A model generated the notes under the pieces. It made no database searches. It saw only the letters and a list, made by a program, of their open reading frames with translations, and was not told the origin of the DNA. A program made the position numbers and the translations under genes. Positions 33,801-44,800 of a stretch of 64,000 nt of DNA are shown piece after piece; the first letter of the stretch is position 1, and each line of letters starts with the position of its first letter. The DNA comes from Edaphochlamys debaryana (Eukaryota > Chlorophyta > Chlorophyceae > Chlamydomonadales). Location: the NCBI GenBank assembly GCA_016858145.1, contig JAEHOE010000116.1:126501-190500 (forward strand), read 5' to 3'.

Positions 33801-36800
33801 CCCCGGGCCCTGCCCCCGCCTGGCCTGCCTCGACCTCGCCCTCAACGCCCTGCCCTCCCTGGCCGCACTGCTGCCGCTGCAGCGCCTGCAGGCCCTCACC
33901 CGCCTGCGGCTGGCCGACAACCCCGCCACCGCACACGACCCGCTCGACGAGCCCGAGGGTCAGGGCCAGGGGCACGGGGCGGGGCTGCCGGGGCGCGGCG
34001 GGGCGGGGCGGTGGCGGGTGGCGGTGGGTGCGCTGCTGCCGGGGCTGGCGGAGCTGGACCATGGGCCGCTGGGGCGGGGCAGGGCGGCGGCGGCGGCGCT
34101 GGGCGGAGCGGCGTGCTCCCCCGAGGCGGCCGCGGGCGCCATGCGGGCCCTGCGCGCGGGCTTCGGCGGCTGCGCGGGCGCAGGGGCGCTGGTGCTGTTG
34201 AGGGCAGGACCCCGCGCCGCCTCCGCGTGCTCCTCCTCCTCGACCTCCTCCTCCTCATCGTCGTCCCGGAGGGCCGGCAAGGGCCAGGCGGGCGCCCGTG
34301 CGCCCCCGCGGCTGCGCTGCGTGGGCCTGGCCGCCGCCGCTGCCTCCGGCGCCGCCGCCGGCCCCCTGAGGGCGCTGCTGGCGGCCCTGCCCCTCGGCGC
34401 CTGCCCCGAGGGAGCCCGCGCCCCCGCACTGCTGCCGCCCGCCGCCTGCCACCCGCTGGACCCGGCCCGGGGCGGCCCCTTCGCCACGGGGCCGGAAGGT
34501 GAAGGTAACAGCAAGGCCGGGGTATCGGGCGGCTGGCTGCGGCACGCGGAGGCTCGCTGGTCCGCCGGCGCCCCCTCGGCCCTGGCGCTGCGGCAGCGGG
34601 GGCCGCTGGGCGCTGCGGAGCGGCTGGGGGCGGCACTGGAGGCGGGGGGGCGGGGGGGGCCGGGGACGGCGGGGCGGGGGGGGCCCGAGGCGGTGTCGGC
34701 GGCGCTGGCGGCGGCAGTGGCGGCCGCCAGCGCTCCGTCGGGGGTGCCGGTCCCGGCTGCTGGCGGCGGCGTTGCGGTGGCGCGGGCGGCTGCCCCCGGG
34801 GGCGGCCCCGGGTCCTGGGAGGCGCTGGCGGATGCGGAGGCCGCTGGGGGGGGCGCTCGGGCGCTGGGGCAGGCGGTGCGGGCGCTGGCGGCGCTGGGGC
34901 GGGGGCCTGCGGGGCCCACCTGGGCGGCGGAGGCGGGGGGCGCCGGGGGCCGGCTGGCGCCGCCACTCGCGGAGGCGGTGCTGGCGGAGGCGGTGGCAGC
35001 GGCGGAGGAGGGCGAGACGGCACTCCGGCGGCAGGCGGCGGCGGCGCTGCTGGGCCTGGTGCGGCACCCGCCGGGCCCCGCCTCCGCCCCCGCCGCCACC
35101 GCGCCTCCGCAGCCCCAGCCCTCCTACTTCCGGCGGCGCCTGGCTCTGGACGCGGGTGCGGCGGCCAGCGCCATCGCTGCGGCCTGGCGGGGGCTGCAGG
35201 CCAGGAGGCTGGCGGCGCTGCTGCGGAGCGGAGCCTACCAGGTGGGGGGTGGGGGCGTGAGGAGGAGAGGGGTGGAGTGCGAGGGCGACTGTCTACGGTA
35301 TCGGCTGTTTAGGTTTTGGTGCGAGTCCTAACTTCCCATCCGCCCCATCATGGCCCACCGCACCCCTCCCACCCCTCCCCGCCCAGGAGCGCTGCCACGC
35401 CGCCGCCACTCGCATCGCCGCCTCCTGGCGCGGCCACCGCGTGCGTGCGGGCGGGCAGCTGGGGGCGCTGCGGGCGGCGGCGCGGGCGGAGCGGGAGGCG
35501 AGGGAGCGGCAGGAGGCGGCGCGGCGGAACGCGGCGGCGGTGGTCATACAGGTGGGTGGGCCATAGGGAGGGGCAAGGGCCTGTCAGAGCTCCGTGCAGG
35601 TACGGTACACCCGCCCCAACATCGTTCGCCGCCCCACCCCCACCCCCCACCCCCAGGCCCACGTGCGCGGCTACCTGGTGCGCGGCCGCCTGACCCGGGC
35701 CCTGGCGGCGGCACGGCGGCGCAGCGGCCCCGCGGGCGCCTCCGCCAAGCGGGGTGGCGGCGGGGATCCAGATCTGGATTTTGATTTCGACATGCCGGGC
35801 AGCGGCGATCTGGACGACATGCTTGCCTTCCTGGGCCCCGTCGAGAAGCTGCTGGGGATGGGCGAGGAGCCGGGGCCGGCGCCGCTGCGGCCCGGGGCCG
35901 GGGGCCACGGGGCCTGGTCGGGAGGGGCGGCGGCGGCGGTGGCTCTGCCGCTGCCCCCCGCCATGGCCTGGGCCGCACCCGCACCGCCCGCCGCCTCCCC
36001 CCAGCAGCTGCCACCCGTTGGGCTGCTGGGGGGACAGGGCGCCTCGCCGCCACCGCACCCGCAGCAGCACCAGCGGAGCCCGCCGCTGGGGCCGCCGCAC
36101 CCCCCGCCCCGCATGCCGCCGCCCGGGGCCGTAGCGCCCGAGGCCTCCCCCGGCCGCAACGGGCTCCGGCCCCAGCCCCTGGCAGTGGCGTCGGACCCGT
36201 ACGCAGGGCACTCGTACGACGGCGGGCGCCGCAGCAGTACGGGCGGCACGGGTTACGACAGCGAGGAGGACGGGTACGTCGAGTACGGCAGCTCGGCAGC
36301 GGCCGCCAGCACGCCTGGCAGCATGGCGCACGGGCACCCCGGCAACGGCCTGGGCCACAGCCCCCACAGCCTGGAGGAGAGGTGCGCGGGGGCGGGGGCA
36401 ACTGGGTGAGGGAGGAGGGAGGAGGGACCGTGCGACGCTTCCGGCTCGACAGGCCTAGAGGTGCTGTCCCTACCCGGGAATTTCCGAGGAGGGGCGGATG
36501 GGAGTCGGAGCCGCCCTGCCCTGAGCCCGCGCACGTCTTGTTGCCCACATGCGCAACTCTCTCACATCCGCCCTTCCCGCCCGCCCCGTCTACCCCGTCC
36601 TCGTCCCCACGCTACCTCCTCCCCCCGGCCAGGCAGCGGCGGCACCTGGAGAAGCTGCACCGGCTGATGGCGGAGTGGGGCTTCAGCGACCTGGCCACCG
36701 CCGAGGCCTACTACCGCCGCACGCTGCGGCAGCGGCAGGGGCAGGCGCGCAAGAAGATGGCGGTGAGCGGATGGGGGGGAGGGCCGGGAGGCTGGGCGGC

Positions 36801-37812
36801 CTCGTTTCTTGTTTCAGCGTTCCGCCCGCGTTGCCTAAACGCCAACAGCCCGGTCCCCCAGCTCAAGCACTGCCCCCCACCCCTACCCCCCATCACCCCT
36901 AAGCCCCACCCACCCACCCACCCACCCCCCCAGGACAAGTACCGCGACCCCGCCCAGCGCCTGGCCAAGCTGCACCAGGCCATGGAGGCCCGGCCGCCCC
37001 CCCGCCCCGCAGAGCTGCCCAGGCTGCCGGGGCAGGGCAGGGGCCGACCGCTGCAGATGCTGCCGGGCTCCCTGCGCGGGCCCCCGCACCGGGCCAGCGG
37101 CGCAGGCAGCGACAGCTCCCCCGGGGCCAGCCCCCCCGCAGCCGCCGCCGCCCGGGCCCTGCGCAACCTCAACAGCGCCGACGGAGTGTTGGGCCTGGGG
37201 CCGGGCGGGGGCGGGGGCGGGGGCGATCTGCTCCCCCCGCTGCCCCAGGCCCTGCTCCGCAGCAGCTCCTCCTCACACGCCTCCGCCGCCTCCGCGCCGG
37301 GGCTGCTGGCGGGGGGCAGCGGAGCGGCGGCGGCGGCGCTGCTGCGGGCGGCGGCGGGGCCGGGGTCCACGGACGGAGAGCACCCGGGTCCGCAGCCCGC
37401 GCGCTACGGGGGCGGCTACGGGGGCGGGGGCGGCGGCCCGCAGCGGCTGCTGTCTGCGCTGCCACACCGACCCCAGCCGCAGGGGCAGGGGCAGGGGCCG
37501 CTGTCGGTGGCGGGGGTGGGCTCGCGGGCGGCCGCCCCGGGCCCCCACGGCGGCGCTCCTCGTGCGGGCCCGGGCACCGGCACCGGCGGCTCCCCCTCCC
37601 CCGGCTCCCCCGCGCTTCCCTCGCTGCTGCCCGCCAACAACTGGCTGCGCTCGCCCAGCAGCACACCGCCGGGGCACGGGGGGGGAGGCAGGGGGCAGGG
37701 GGGGCAGGTGCTGGCGCTGGAGGGGGGGGCGGGGCGGGGCGGGGGCAGGGGCGGGGGCGGCGGGGTGCAGAGGCAGGCCGCCAGCTTCGGGGGGCGGGCC
37801 AGCGGGCGGTGA
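27855..37812 (+). CDS. LRRIQ1-like protein: coiled coil, IQ motifs and leucine-rich repeats
   Basis: LRRIQ1-type proteins are large, calmodulin-binding and linked to cilia. I read 18 exons: 27855-28002, 28069-28541, 28703-28735, 28867-28971, 29108-29323, 29511-29754, 29921-30148, 30285-30490, 30677-30868, 31069-31167, 31289-31991, 32130-32952, 33207-33420, 33553-35241, 35387-35551, 35657-36381, 36633-36762 and 36934-37812. All phases agree, giving 2,423 residues. Order: acidic N terminus, Ala/Glu/Arg coiled coil, an IQ region (VTRLQAAWRGWLDRRR), more helical sequence, leucine-rich repeats (LTRLDLGLERLSSLAGL, LRSLSLADNRLTALG, LQRLDVSGNRLTSLEGL, LLALDLSENRIARLA), three more IQ motifs (AIAAAWRGLQARR, RIAASWRGHRVR, VIQAHVRGYLVRGR), then HRLMAEWGFSDLATAEAYY, which resembles a C-terminal motif of LRRIQ1. 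A disordered Gly/Pro tail ends it. Two introns (after 28971 and 33420) use GC donors. Architecture is clear; orthology is likely, not proven. Confidence 0.8.
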
Positions 37813-37864
37813 GGGGTGGGGCAGGTGCGCCAGGCCAGAGGCAATCCGTGAGGCAGGTGCAGGC

Positions 37865-37869
37865 TGTAA
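37865..37869 (+). terminator. UGUAA polyadenylation signal of the LRRIQ1-like gene
   Basis: TGTAA lies 53 nt past the stop codon at 37812, a normal spacing for the chlorophyte poly(A) signal. Confidence 0.5.
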
Positions 37870-38242
37870 CATGACGGTGTTTGAGAGCCGCGCCGTGCCC
37901 CCGCGGTCTTCCTCACGCACCCCATGGCATATGAGACAAGGAGTTGCCGCAGCTTGGACCCTGCCTTCCCCTACGCGCATGGCAGGATGTCCCCTTCCCA
38001 GGGCCCAGGACCAAGAGGGCCGTCAGGCTGCCCCACCCTGCGCGGTCCCTTCCAACCGCTCCAGCTGTGTCCGCTGTTGGCTTTATGGTCAAGTGTTTGC
38101 GCCTGGGCCCTCGGCGCGCGTGCGAGTCGCGGTCGCGACCAGAGTCGCTGCATGGGCTTCATTCCCCCGAGCTCGGATTTGGCAGCCCCGGTTGCAACTG
38201 AATTAGCCCACTTTTGCTCTTGCTCCACACACGACTGTCACG
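37870..38242. promoter_or_regulatory. Spacer upstream of leuD
   Basis: Tandem spacer between the LRRIQ1-like gene and leuD, presumably holding the leuD promoter and 5' UTR. Nothing else is recognised. Confidence 0.4.
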
Positions 38243-40879
38243 ATGGCGATCGCTATGAAGCAGCAGCGCGCTCTGGCCGCTCGCCAGGCACGGCCGGCTC
38301 GCCGCTCGACCGTGCGCGTGTGCGCCAAGGTGGACAAGAAGCCTAACGAGCCGCGCATCATCCGGGGGAAGTGCTTCGTCACGAAGGATGTGAGTGCGGT
38401 GGCTTGAGGGCCGCATGGAGGCTTCTGCGGCACGTTCCCGCAGGCGCAGCCCAAAGCTGACGCGCTGAGTCCGCCAATTGCCCGCAGAACATCGATACTG
38501 ATCAGATCATCCCCGCCGAGTACCTGACGCTGGTGCCCAGCAAGGTGGGGCCGCCCGTCGGCGGGTGTCGATTGCCAGTCGCAACACGCCGCGGATCGGC
38601 CGACCCTTATCGCTGTCGCTTGCCTGCAGCCCGATGAGTACGAGAAGCTGGGTAGCTACGCGCTCATCGGCCTGCCCGACGTTGAGTACCCCACGCGGTG
38701 AGGATGCGCACCATCAGCTTGGGCCTTGAGGTCTCTGCGCTCTTGCTTAAGTTCCCAGTAGTAACCGTTATCCATCCGCCTTTAGGTACGTGAATGATGG
38801 CTCTATGAAGACCGAGTATCCGGTCATCATCGGGGGTCAGAACTTCGGCTGCGGCTCCTCCCGCGAGCACGCCCCCGTGGCCCTGGGCGCTGCCGGTGGG
38901 TGCAGCGGGGGAGGGGGCAAGGGGGAGGGGGGAGGGAGGGGGCCAAGGCCCAGGGTGCAGGTGTGGGGGCTTGTCGTGTGCTGGACCGGCAGCGCGTTAA
39001 GCAGCCGGGTCACCGACCAGCTCCGCGGCCCAGCTGAGAACGGAAAGGCTTGCGAGGAAGGGCTGCCAGGCTCTGCAGGCGGGCTCCGAGACTTGTTGCC
39101 CCGAGCCCCTGTATGGCCGGTGCGACGCTGCTGGGTGGGAGCGGGGCCCTGCCCTGGGCTGCCGAGCTGGGGGGGGGGGGGTTGCACGGCCGCCCGCAGG
39201 ACTGCTGCGCACACGAGAGGGTGGGGTGGGGCAGGGGCATCCAGCTCGGAGCTCTGAGGCCGCACAGCCAGGGGGAAGGCAAGGCGCAGGACCCCCGGTG
39301 TGGGCTCGCCCGAGTGACCACCCAGATCTGGAGACCCGGATCAGCGGGTTGCGGGTGGGGATGACGCTCAGCTGCGAAGCCACCTCTGGGGCTGCTGCGG
39401 CCAGAGGAGGCGGGCCTCTGGGGCGGAGAGGTGCCGGGCCTTGGACGGGCGGTCCACAGCAGCTGGGGGGATGGGGGGAGGTGCGGCGGCTGGCCCCTGC
39501 CCGCACGTGTGCACACGCCCAGACAGCTGCGGGACACTCCTCAGGGTGCCGCCCATGCCCACACGTCCTTCCTTCCCCTTGCACGCCCTGGCTCACCCCC
39601 TGCCCTTCTCCCTCCCCGCCAGGCGCCAAGGTGTGTGTGGCTGAGTCGTACGCCCGCATCTTCTTCCGCAACTGCATCGCCACGTAAGGCCGCGGGGGGG
39701 CGGGTTGTGGGGGGGAGGGGGCGGGGGCGAGCTGCATGCCGGGCAGGACCCAGGTGGCAGCTTCCCTGCGCGGTGGGAGCTGGCCGGCCAGCGGGCAGAT
39801 GGGTATGCGCCAGCACGGGCGGCCCTCCAGGCCGCCTCCGGGGCCTGGGGAGGCCCCTCGGTGCGGGCTGCACGCCGAGGAGGTGCGCCCGGGGCCCTCC
39901 CGCTCCGCCCGTGGGGGCAGCCGACCCCCCTGTCCTCACGTCGCCTGCTGGGCGGCTGCAGCTCCGGAGGGCGCACTCGTGGGGAGGGGGAGGCGAGCAG
40001 GGGGCCGCAGGTGCAGCGAAGGCGGCGAGGCCCACCTGTGGGGCCGCAAGGGAGGTTGCGGAGCAGCAGGGTGCCTGGGTGGGGCCGCTGCTCCCGAGGG
40101 CCTGGCTGGGGACCAGACCGCCCCACTCCACCCTCGGCCCCGTCTGCGCGCTCCTCCCCTCTACCTCCCCCCCAGCGGCGAGCTGTACCCGTGCGAGACC
40201 GACGTGCGCCTGTGCGACGTGCTCAAGACCGGTGGGTGCCAGGGGACCTGGGGGGGTGGGGGGGAAGGGGGGGATCCCGGGGCAGAGGGCCACCGGGAGA
40301 CCTGGGGAGGCCACCGGTCCCGGCAGTGGGACTGAGAGAGGTGTCCCGGGGTGGGGCAGCACTGGAGACCGGCTGCCGCCCCCGCCTTGGGCACCACCAG
40401 AGCGCGCGCCCTGCAGCCAGCGGGGACCCTCATGCTCCTTTGCACCCCCCCTCTCACACCCACTCCCCCCCCAGGCTCCGAGGTGACTGTGGACATGGAG
40501 GCCAACGTGCTGACGGACCACTCCACCGGCAAGACCTACAAGCTCCAAGACATTGGCGACGTAGGGGCGGGGGGGGAGGGGGGCAACCTGCGGGAAGTAA
40601 GGGTGGTGGGTGGGGAGCGCAGGGCACCATCCCCGGCCGTTGCCTCCGTCCCCCTCGCTTATCCCTGCTTCGTTTACGTTTTCCTCGCCAGTCCAGCGGC
40701 TCTGAGCTGAGGCCCCTGGACCTTAGCGCACCCAGCACGCCCCTCCCCCGCCTCTGTAACCCCCTCTGTGCCCCTCCTTCGGTCCATCCCCCCCCCCCCC
40801 TCCCCAGGCCGGCCCCGTAATCGACGCGGGCGGCATCTTTGAGTTCGCCCGCGCGGCGGGCATGATTAAGACCGTCTGA
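38243..40879 (+). CDS. leuD: 3-isopropylmalate dehydratase small subunit, plastid-type
   Basis: The small subunit of isopropylmalate isomerase converts 2- to 3-isopropylmalate in leucine synthesis together with the Fe-S large subunit. In plants and algae it acts in the plastid. Exons are 38243-38389, 38488-38544, 38630-38697, 38786-38895, 39623-39683, 40176-40231, 40475-40560 and 40808-40879, giving 218 residues. The first 30 residues are Ala/Arg/Gln-rich (MAIAMKQQRALAARQARPAR), a transit peptide. The swivel-domain signatures follow: NIDTDQIIPAEYL, GGQNFGCGSSREHAPVALG, AESYARIFFRNC and FEFARAAGMIKTV. Introns 1-3 are short and ordinary. Introns 4-7 carry G-rich starts and C-rich ends, and intron 4 is 727 nt, larger than the whole coding sequence. 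Family and role are firm. Confidence 0.95.
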
Positions 40880-41851
40880 GCGCCGGAGCGCCGGAGCGGG
40901 GCTGATGGGAGGAGACAGGAGGCAGCGGCAGCCGGAGGACGACGGGGCCAGGGGGGAAGGCCGCAGGAGGTAGTGGTGCGAGCGAGCGATGGAACGAGGA
41001 GGAGGTCGGAGGGTGACGGGGTGGCAAGGGGCTGCCGAGGAGGCAGCGTGTGGAGGTGGGGGGCGGATGGGCGGCGCAGGGAGCGGAGCAGCAGCCGCCG
41101 AGGGATGGGGCGCTGGGACCAGGGAGCCGGAGCGCCCGGGGGAGTGACGGGGCGCGCTGCTGCGGAGAGCGCAGTGTAACGTGACCACACAGCCTCCTGC
41201 CCACAGACTCCTGCGACCCCCGCTGGCTGCAGCGTGCTCGCCTGTCTGAGCCAGTGAAAGTCCCAGGGGTGACGCGACTGACGCCCTGCTCGGGAGGGGG
41301 GCCGGGGGATCAGCGGGAGTGCTGTTGCGGGGCGGAGAGGCGGACCTCCCTGGTGCTCCCTGGCGCGGGAGCCAAGTTGCGATGAGGGCACGGTCCTGCA
41401 TCAAGGCTGCATGCTCCAGAAGGCTTCTCCCTTCCCGACCGGGAATCCCGAGGTGGAGTGGCTGGACAGGCAGCCTGGGGCTTTTGAGCACCTTGAGCTT
41501 GCATTGCACTCCTGCTCTTTACCTTGGGGACGTCACGTTGGTAGCGGGCAGGCGGGGGCGGGGAGGGCAACCGCGTGGCACGGGGATGGAAGGGGAATGC
41601 GGGATCGGCCCCGCCGATGTGAAGCGGCGTGCACAGCACGCCCTGCGCGACTTTTGTATCTGCTCCGCAGCGGATACACGCGTGATACCCTATGAGTTCA
41701 CTGCAGCAGCTCTGCTCACGGCGCTGCTAAGCAGGCTGCCAAAGCCCTCGCGCACCGGCCAGCTCGCGTAGTTGACGACCAGCGCGCTGGCCGCTGGTGC
41801 CCGTGAATCCATCCTGTAGCCCTGGGCTTGTGAAGAAGAGCGTGGAGAAGA
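40880..41851. other. Spacer between leuD and BRF1
   Basis: No gene seen. The left half is G-rich leuD 3' UTR ending near a TGTAA at 41175. The right half should hold the BRF1 promoter and 5' UTR. Confidence 0.5.
41175..41179 (+). terminator. UGUAA polyadenylation signal of leuD
   Basis: TGTAA about 296 nt past the leuD stop. No closer match was seen. Confidence 0.45.
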
Positions 41852-44800
41852 ATGTGGTGCGCACAGTGCGCGATGGACGTGGAGGTGGAGGCGGACGAAG
41901 CCAATGGATTCAGCTGCTGCGTTCAGGTGGGTCAAGCCGCAGACAGGAGAGCGGAGGCCTCGCTTCCGTGCAGATAACGGTGGGAAATGGCGCGCCACGG
42001 CACTGGGGCGAGGCTTCGACGCCTCGCAGCCCGCGCCCGCGCGACGCCCTGAGTGCTTGGTGCCCACTTCCTGGGCCCTCGCCTCGCGCGTTGACCAACT
42101 GTCTGCCGGAAAATCGCCGCACCAACCACCCCCACGCCCCCCGACCCTCCCAACCCTGCCTCCCCCCCAGTGCGGCCGTGTGGTGGAAGACTCGGCCTTC
42201 TCCTCCGACCTCATCTTCCAAAAGGGCGGGGACGGCGAGGGCGAGATGGTGGGCCAGATGGTGGGCGCCAGCGGAGAGGCGCGCGGCCTGGGGCGCTACA
42301 GCGGCGGCCGCATGTGGGCCGGAGGGGTGAGTCGGGCGGAGGGGGGTCGGGTTTGGTTGGGGTGGGGGCGGGGGGCTGGGAGCTGGGAAGATGAGTGGCA
42401 GGTGTGGAGGGTGGAAGCGTGGGTGGCGGACGCTCCTGCAGGGTCCTGGGGGGTCCGAGCGACCACGGGGGGGCCACAACTCACCGCGCCGGGGCGGATG
42501 CGGTGGAGCCTGTAGCCTTACTTCCCCCCTCCCCCTCCCTCCCTCCCCCCCATAACCCCACCCCCACCCCCACCCCCACCCCCAGGCCGACAGCCACGAG
42601 GCCGCCGTGTCCCGCGGGCGCTACGAGATCGTGGCCCTGGTGGAGGCGCTCCGCATCTCCCCCGCCTCCGAGGCCACCGAGGCCGCGCACCGCCTGTACC
42701 GCCTGGCGCTGCAGCGGGGCTTCACGCGGGGGAGGAGGGTCAACCAGGTGGGGGGGGGGGAGGGGAGGGTGAGGGTGAGGGGGGGGGGTAGGGATTGCGG
42801 ACGGGGGCAACAGCACGGGGACTAACGCTCACGGGCAGCCTGGAGGGGTTGAGGGGTGCTGAACCACCCCGCTGCCGCCCCTCACCCACCTCACCCACCT
42901 CACCCACCCATCCACCCACCCATCCCACCCCCCAGGTTGCCGCCGTGTGCCTCTACATCTTCTGCCGCCTGGAGAAGCGCCCCTACATGCTCATCGACTT
43001 CTCCGACCACCTGTCGGTCAACGTGTACGCGCTGGGTGAGGGGGGGGGGAAGGAGGGGGGCTGAGGGGGCGGGGAGGAGGGGGGGGGAGGGGGGGTGATG
43101 GGAGGGGGCTTGAGGTGGGAGGGGGGCGGGAGCGCAGTTGGGGGCTGGTGGGGGGTTTTCTGGATGACTCCAGGACCATGGCATCGGCCTGTCAGCACCA
43201 CCCCGCGCTCCCCGCCCCCCCCCCCCCAGGCGCCGTGTTCCTTCAGATGCTGCGCCTGCTGCGGCTGGACGAGCACGCCACCTTCACCCGCCCCATCGAC
43301 CCCTCCCTCTTCATGGCGCGCTTCGTGGACCGACTGCGACTGCCCACGCCCGAGCTCAAGCAGGTGGTGGGGGGGGGGAGGGGGAGAGCTGTCATGGGGA
43401 GCCCGGCGGCCACCTGCTCTCACCTTCCCTCCACACCCTGCCTCCACCTCCACCTCAAGCACCCTCCCCGCCACCTCCATCTCCCCCTCCCTCCCCCCTC
43501 CCCCTCCCCCCCCCCCCCCCTCCCCCCCCCCCCCGCAGAAGGTGGGCTCCACCGCCATGCGCCTGGTGGCCTCCATGAAGCGCGACTGGATGCTCACGGG
43601 GCGGAGGCCCTCGGGCATATGCGGGGCGGCGCTGTTCCTGGCGTCGGCCATACACGGCGTGGAGAAGACCAAGCGGGTGGGGGAGGGACGGTGGGGGGGG
43701 GAGGGCGGGGAGGGGGGGGGCGGGAGCTACGTGAAGAAGGGATGGGTAGAAAACGGCCTGGGAGCTGGCGGGGGCTGCTGTGCAGGCAGGGGGCGATGAA
43801 GCGAGGCCCTTGCCCTTACGCCCCCTCCTTCACCTCCCCCCTGCCCCCCCCCAGGACGTCATCTCCATCGTGCACATCGGCTGGTCCACGGTGGAGCGCC
43901 GCGTGCTGGAGCTGGCGGACGCGGCGGACGCAGCGCTGACGCTGGGGGAGCTGGAGCAGAGGGACCGCTCAGCGGAGGCGCAGAGGGTGAGGGGGGGCTG
44001 GGGGGGGGGGGGGAGGGGACCAGGGGGGCGGGTGGAGGGCAGGGCCACGCTTACCATGGCCTCCCGTAGCCCTCACGTCAGTCGCATGGGGGGCTGTGTG
44101 AGGGCCTGGAAGGTTGGACGGGTGAGGGTTGGGGAAGCGGAAGGAACAAGCTGCACCTCTCCTGGCCCTCACCCCACCTACCGGTATGTCACGCCCAACT
44201 CTCGCTCCCCCCTCGCCGCCCCAGGAGCAACTCCTGCTCGAGTACGAGAGGGCCGCGGCGGAGGGGCGAGCTCCCGCACTGCCCGCCCCCGTCCTCGCCC
44301 CCGCCCCCGCCCCCGATGCTGGCGGCGAGGGCGGTGCGCTGGTGGACTCCAGCGGCGCTGGGGCGGTGGCGGCCGCCGCCTGCGAGCACGTGCGCGCGGG
44401 CGCCCCCCTGCTGGCGCTCGGCATGTGCCGCACGTGCCTGGCGGACTACCTGGTCCTGACCAGCGCGGGGGGGAGCCTGGGGGGGGAGGTGAGGGGGGGG
44501 AAGGGGGGAGGGGGGGGAGGGGGGGGAGGGGAGGGGTAGGGGGGGGGAGGGAGGGGGGGGGGGAGGGGAAGCAGGGAGGGAAGGGCAGGGCAGGGACCTG
44601 GGCAGGTGGTACCGGTATGTGGCTGCTGCCGCCACTCCGTCGCGGGCGGCCCTGGCCCCTGTCCAGGTCCTGACACCTCCACTCCCACCTGGCGCCCCAA
44701 CACCCACCATAACCACCCCACCCCTTACCCCCCCACCCGCCCCCACCCCCAGGGCACCTCCAACCCCCCCGCCTTCACGCGGGGCCTGCGCAAGGCGGTG

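Noticed and set aside
33958..34510. Possible introns inside the long LRRIQ1-like exon 33553-35241
   Set aside because: GT and AG pairs exist, but the frame is open throughout, phases close without splicing, and no G-start/C-end tract pair is present.
35348..36367. Minus-strand frames of over 330 codons opposite the LRRIQ1-like exons
   Set aside because: Mirror the sense exons and introns and have no recognisable domain.
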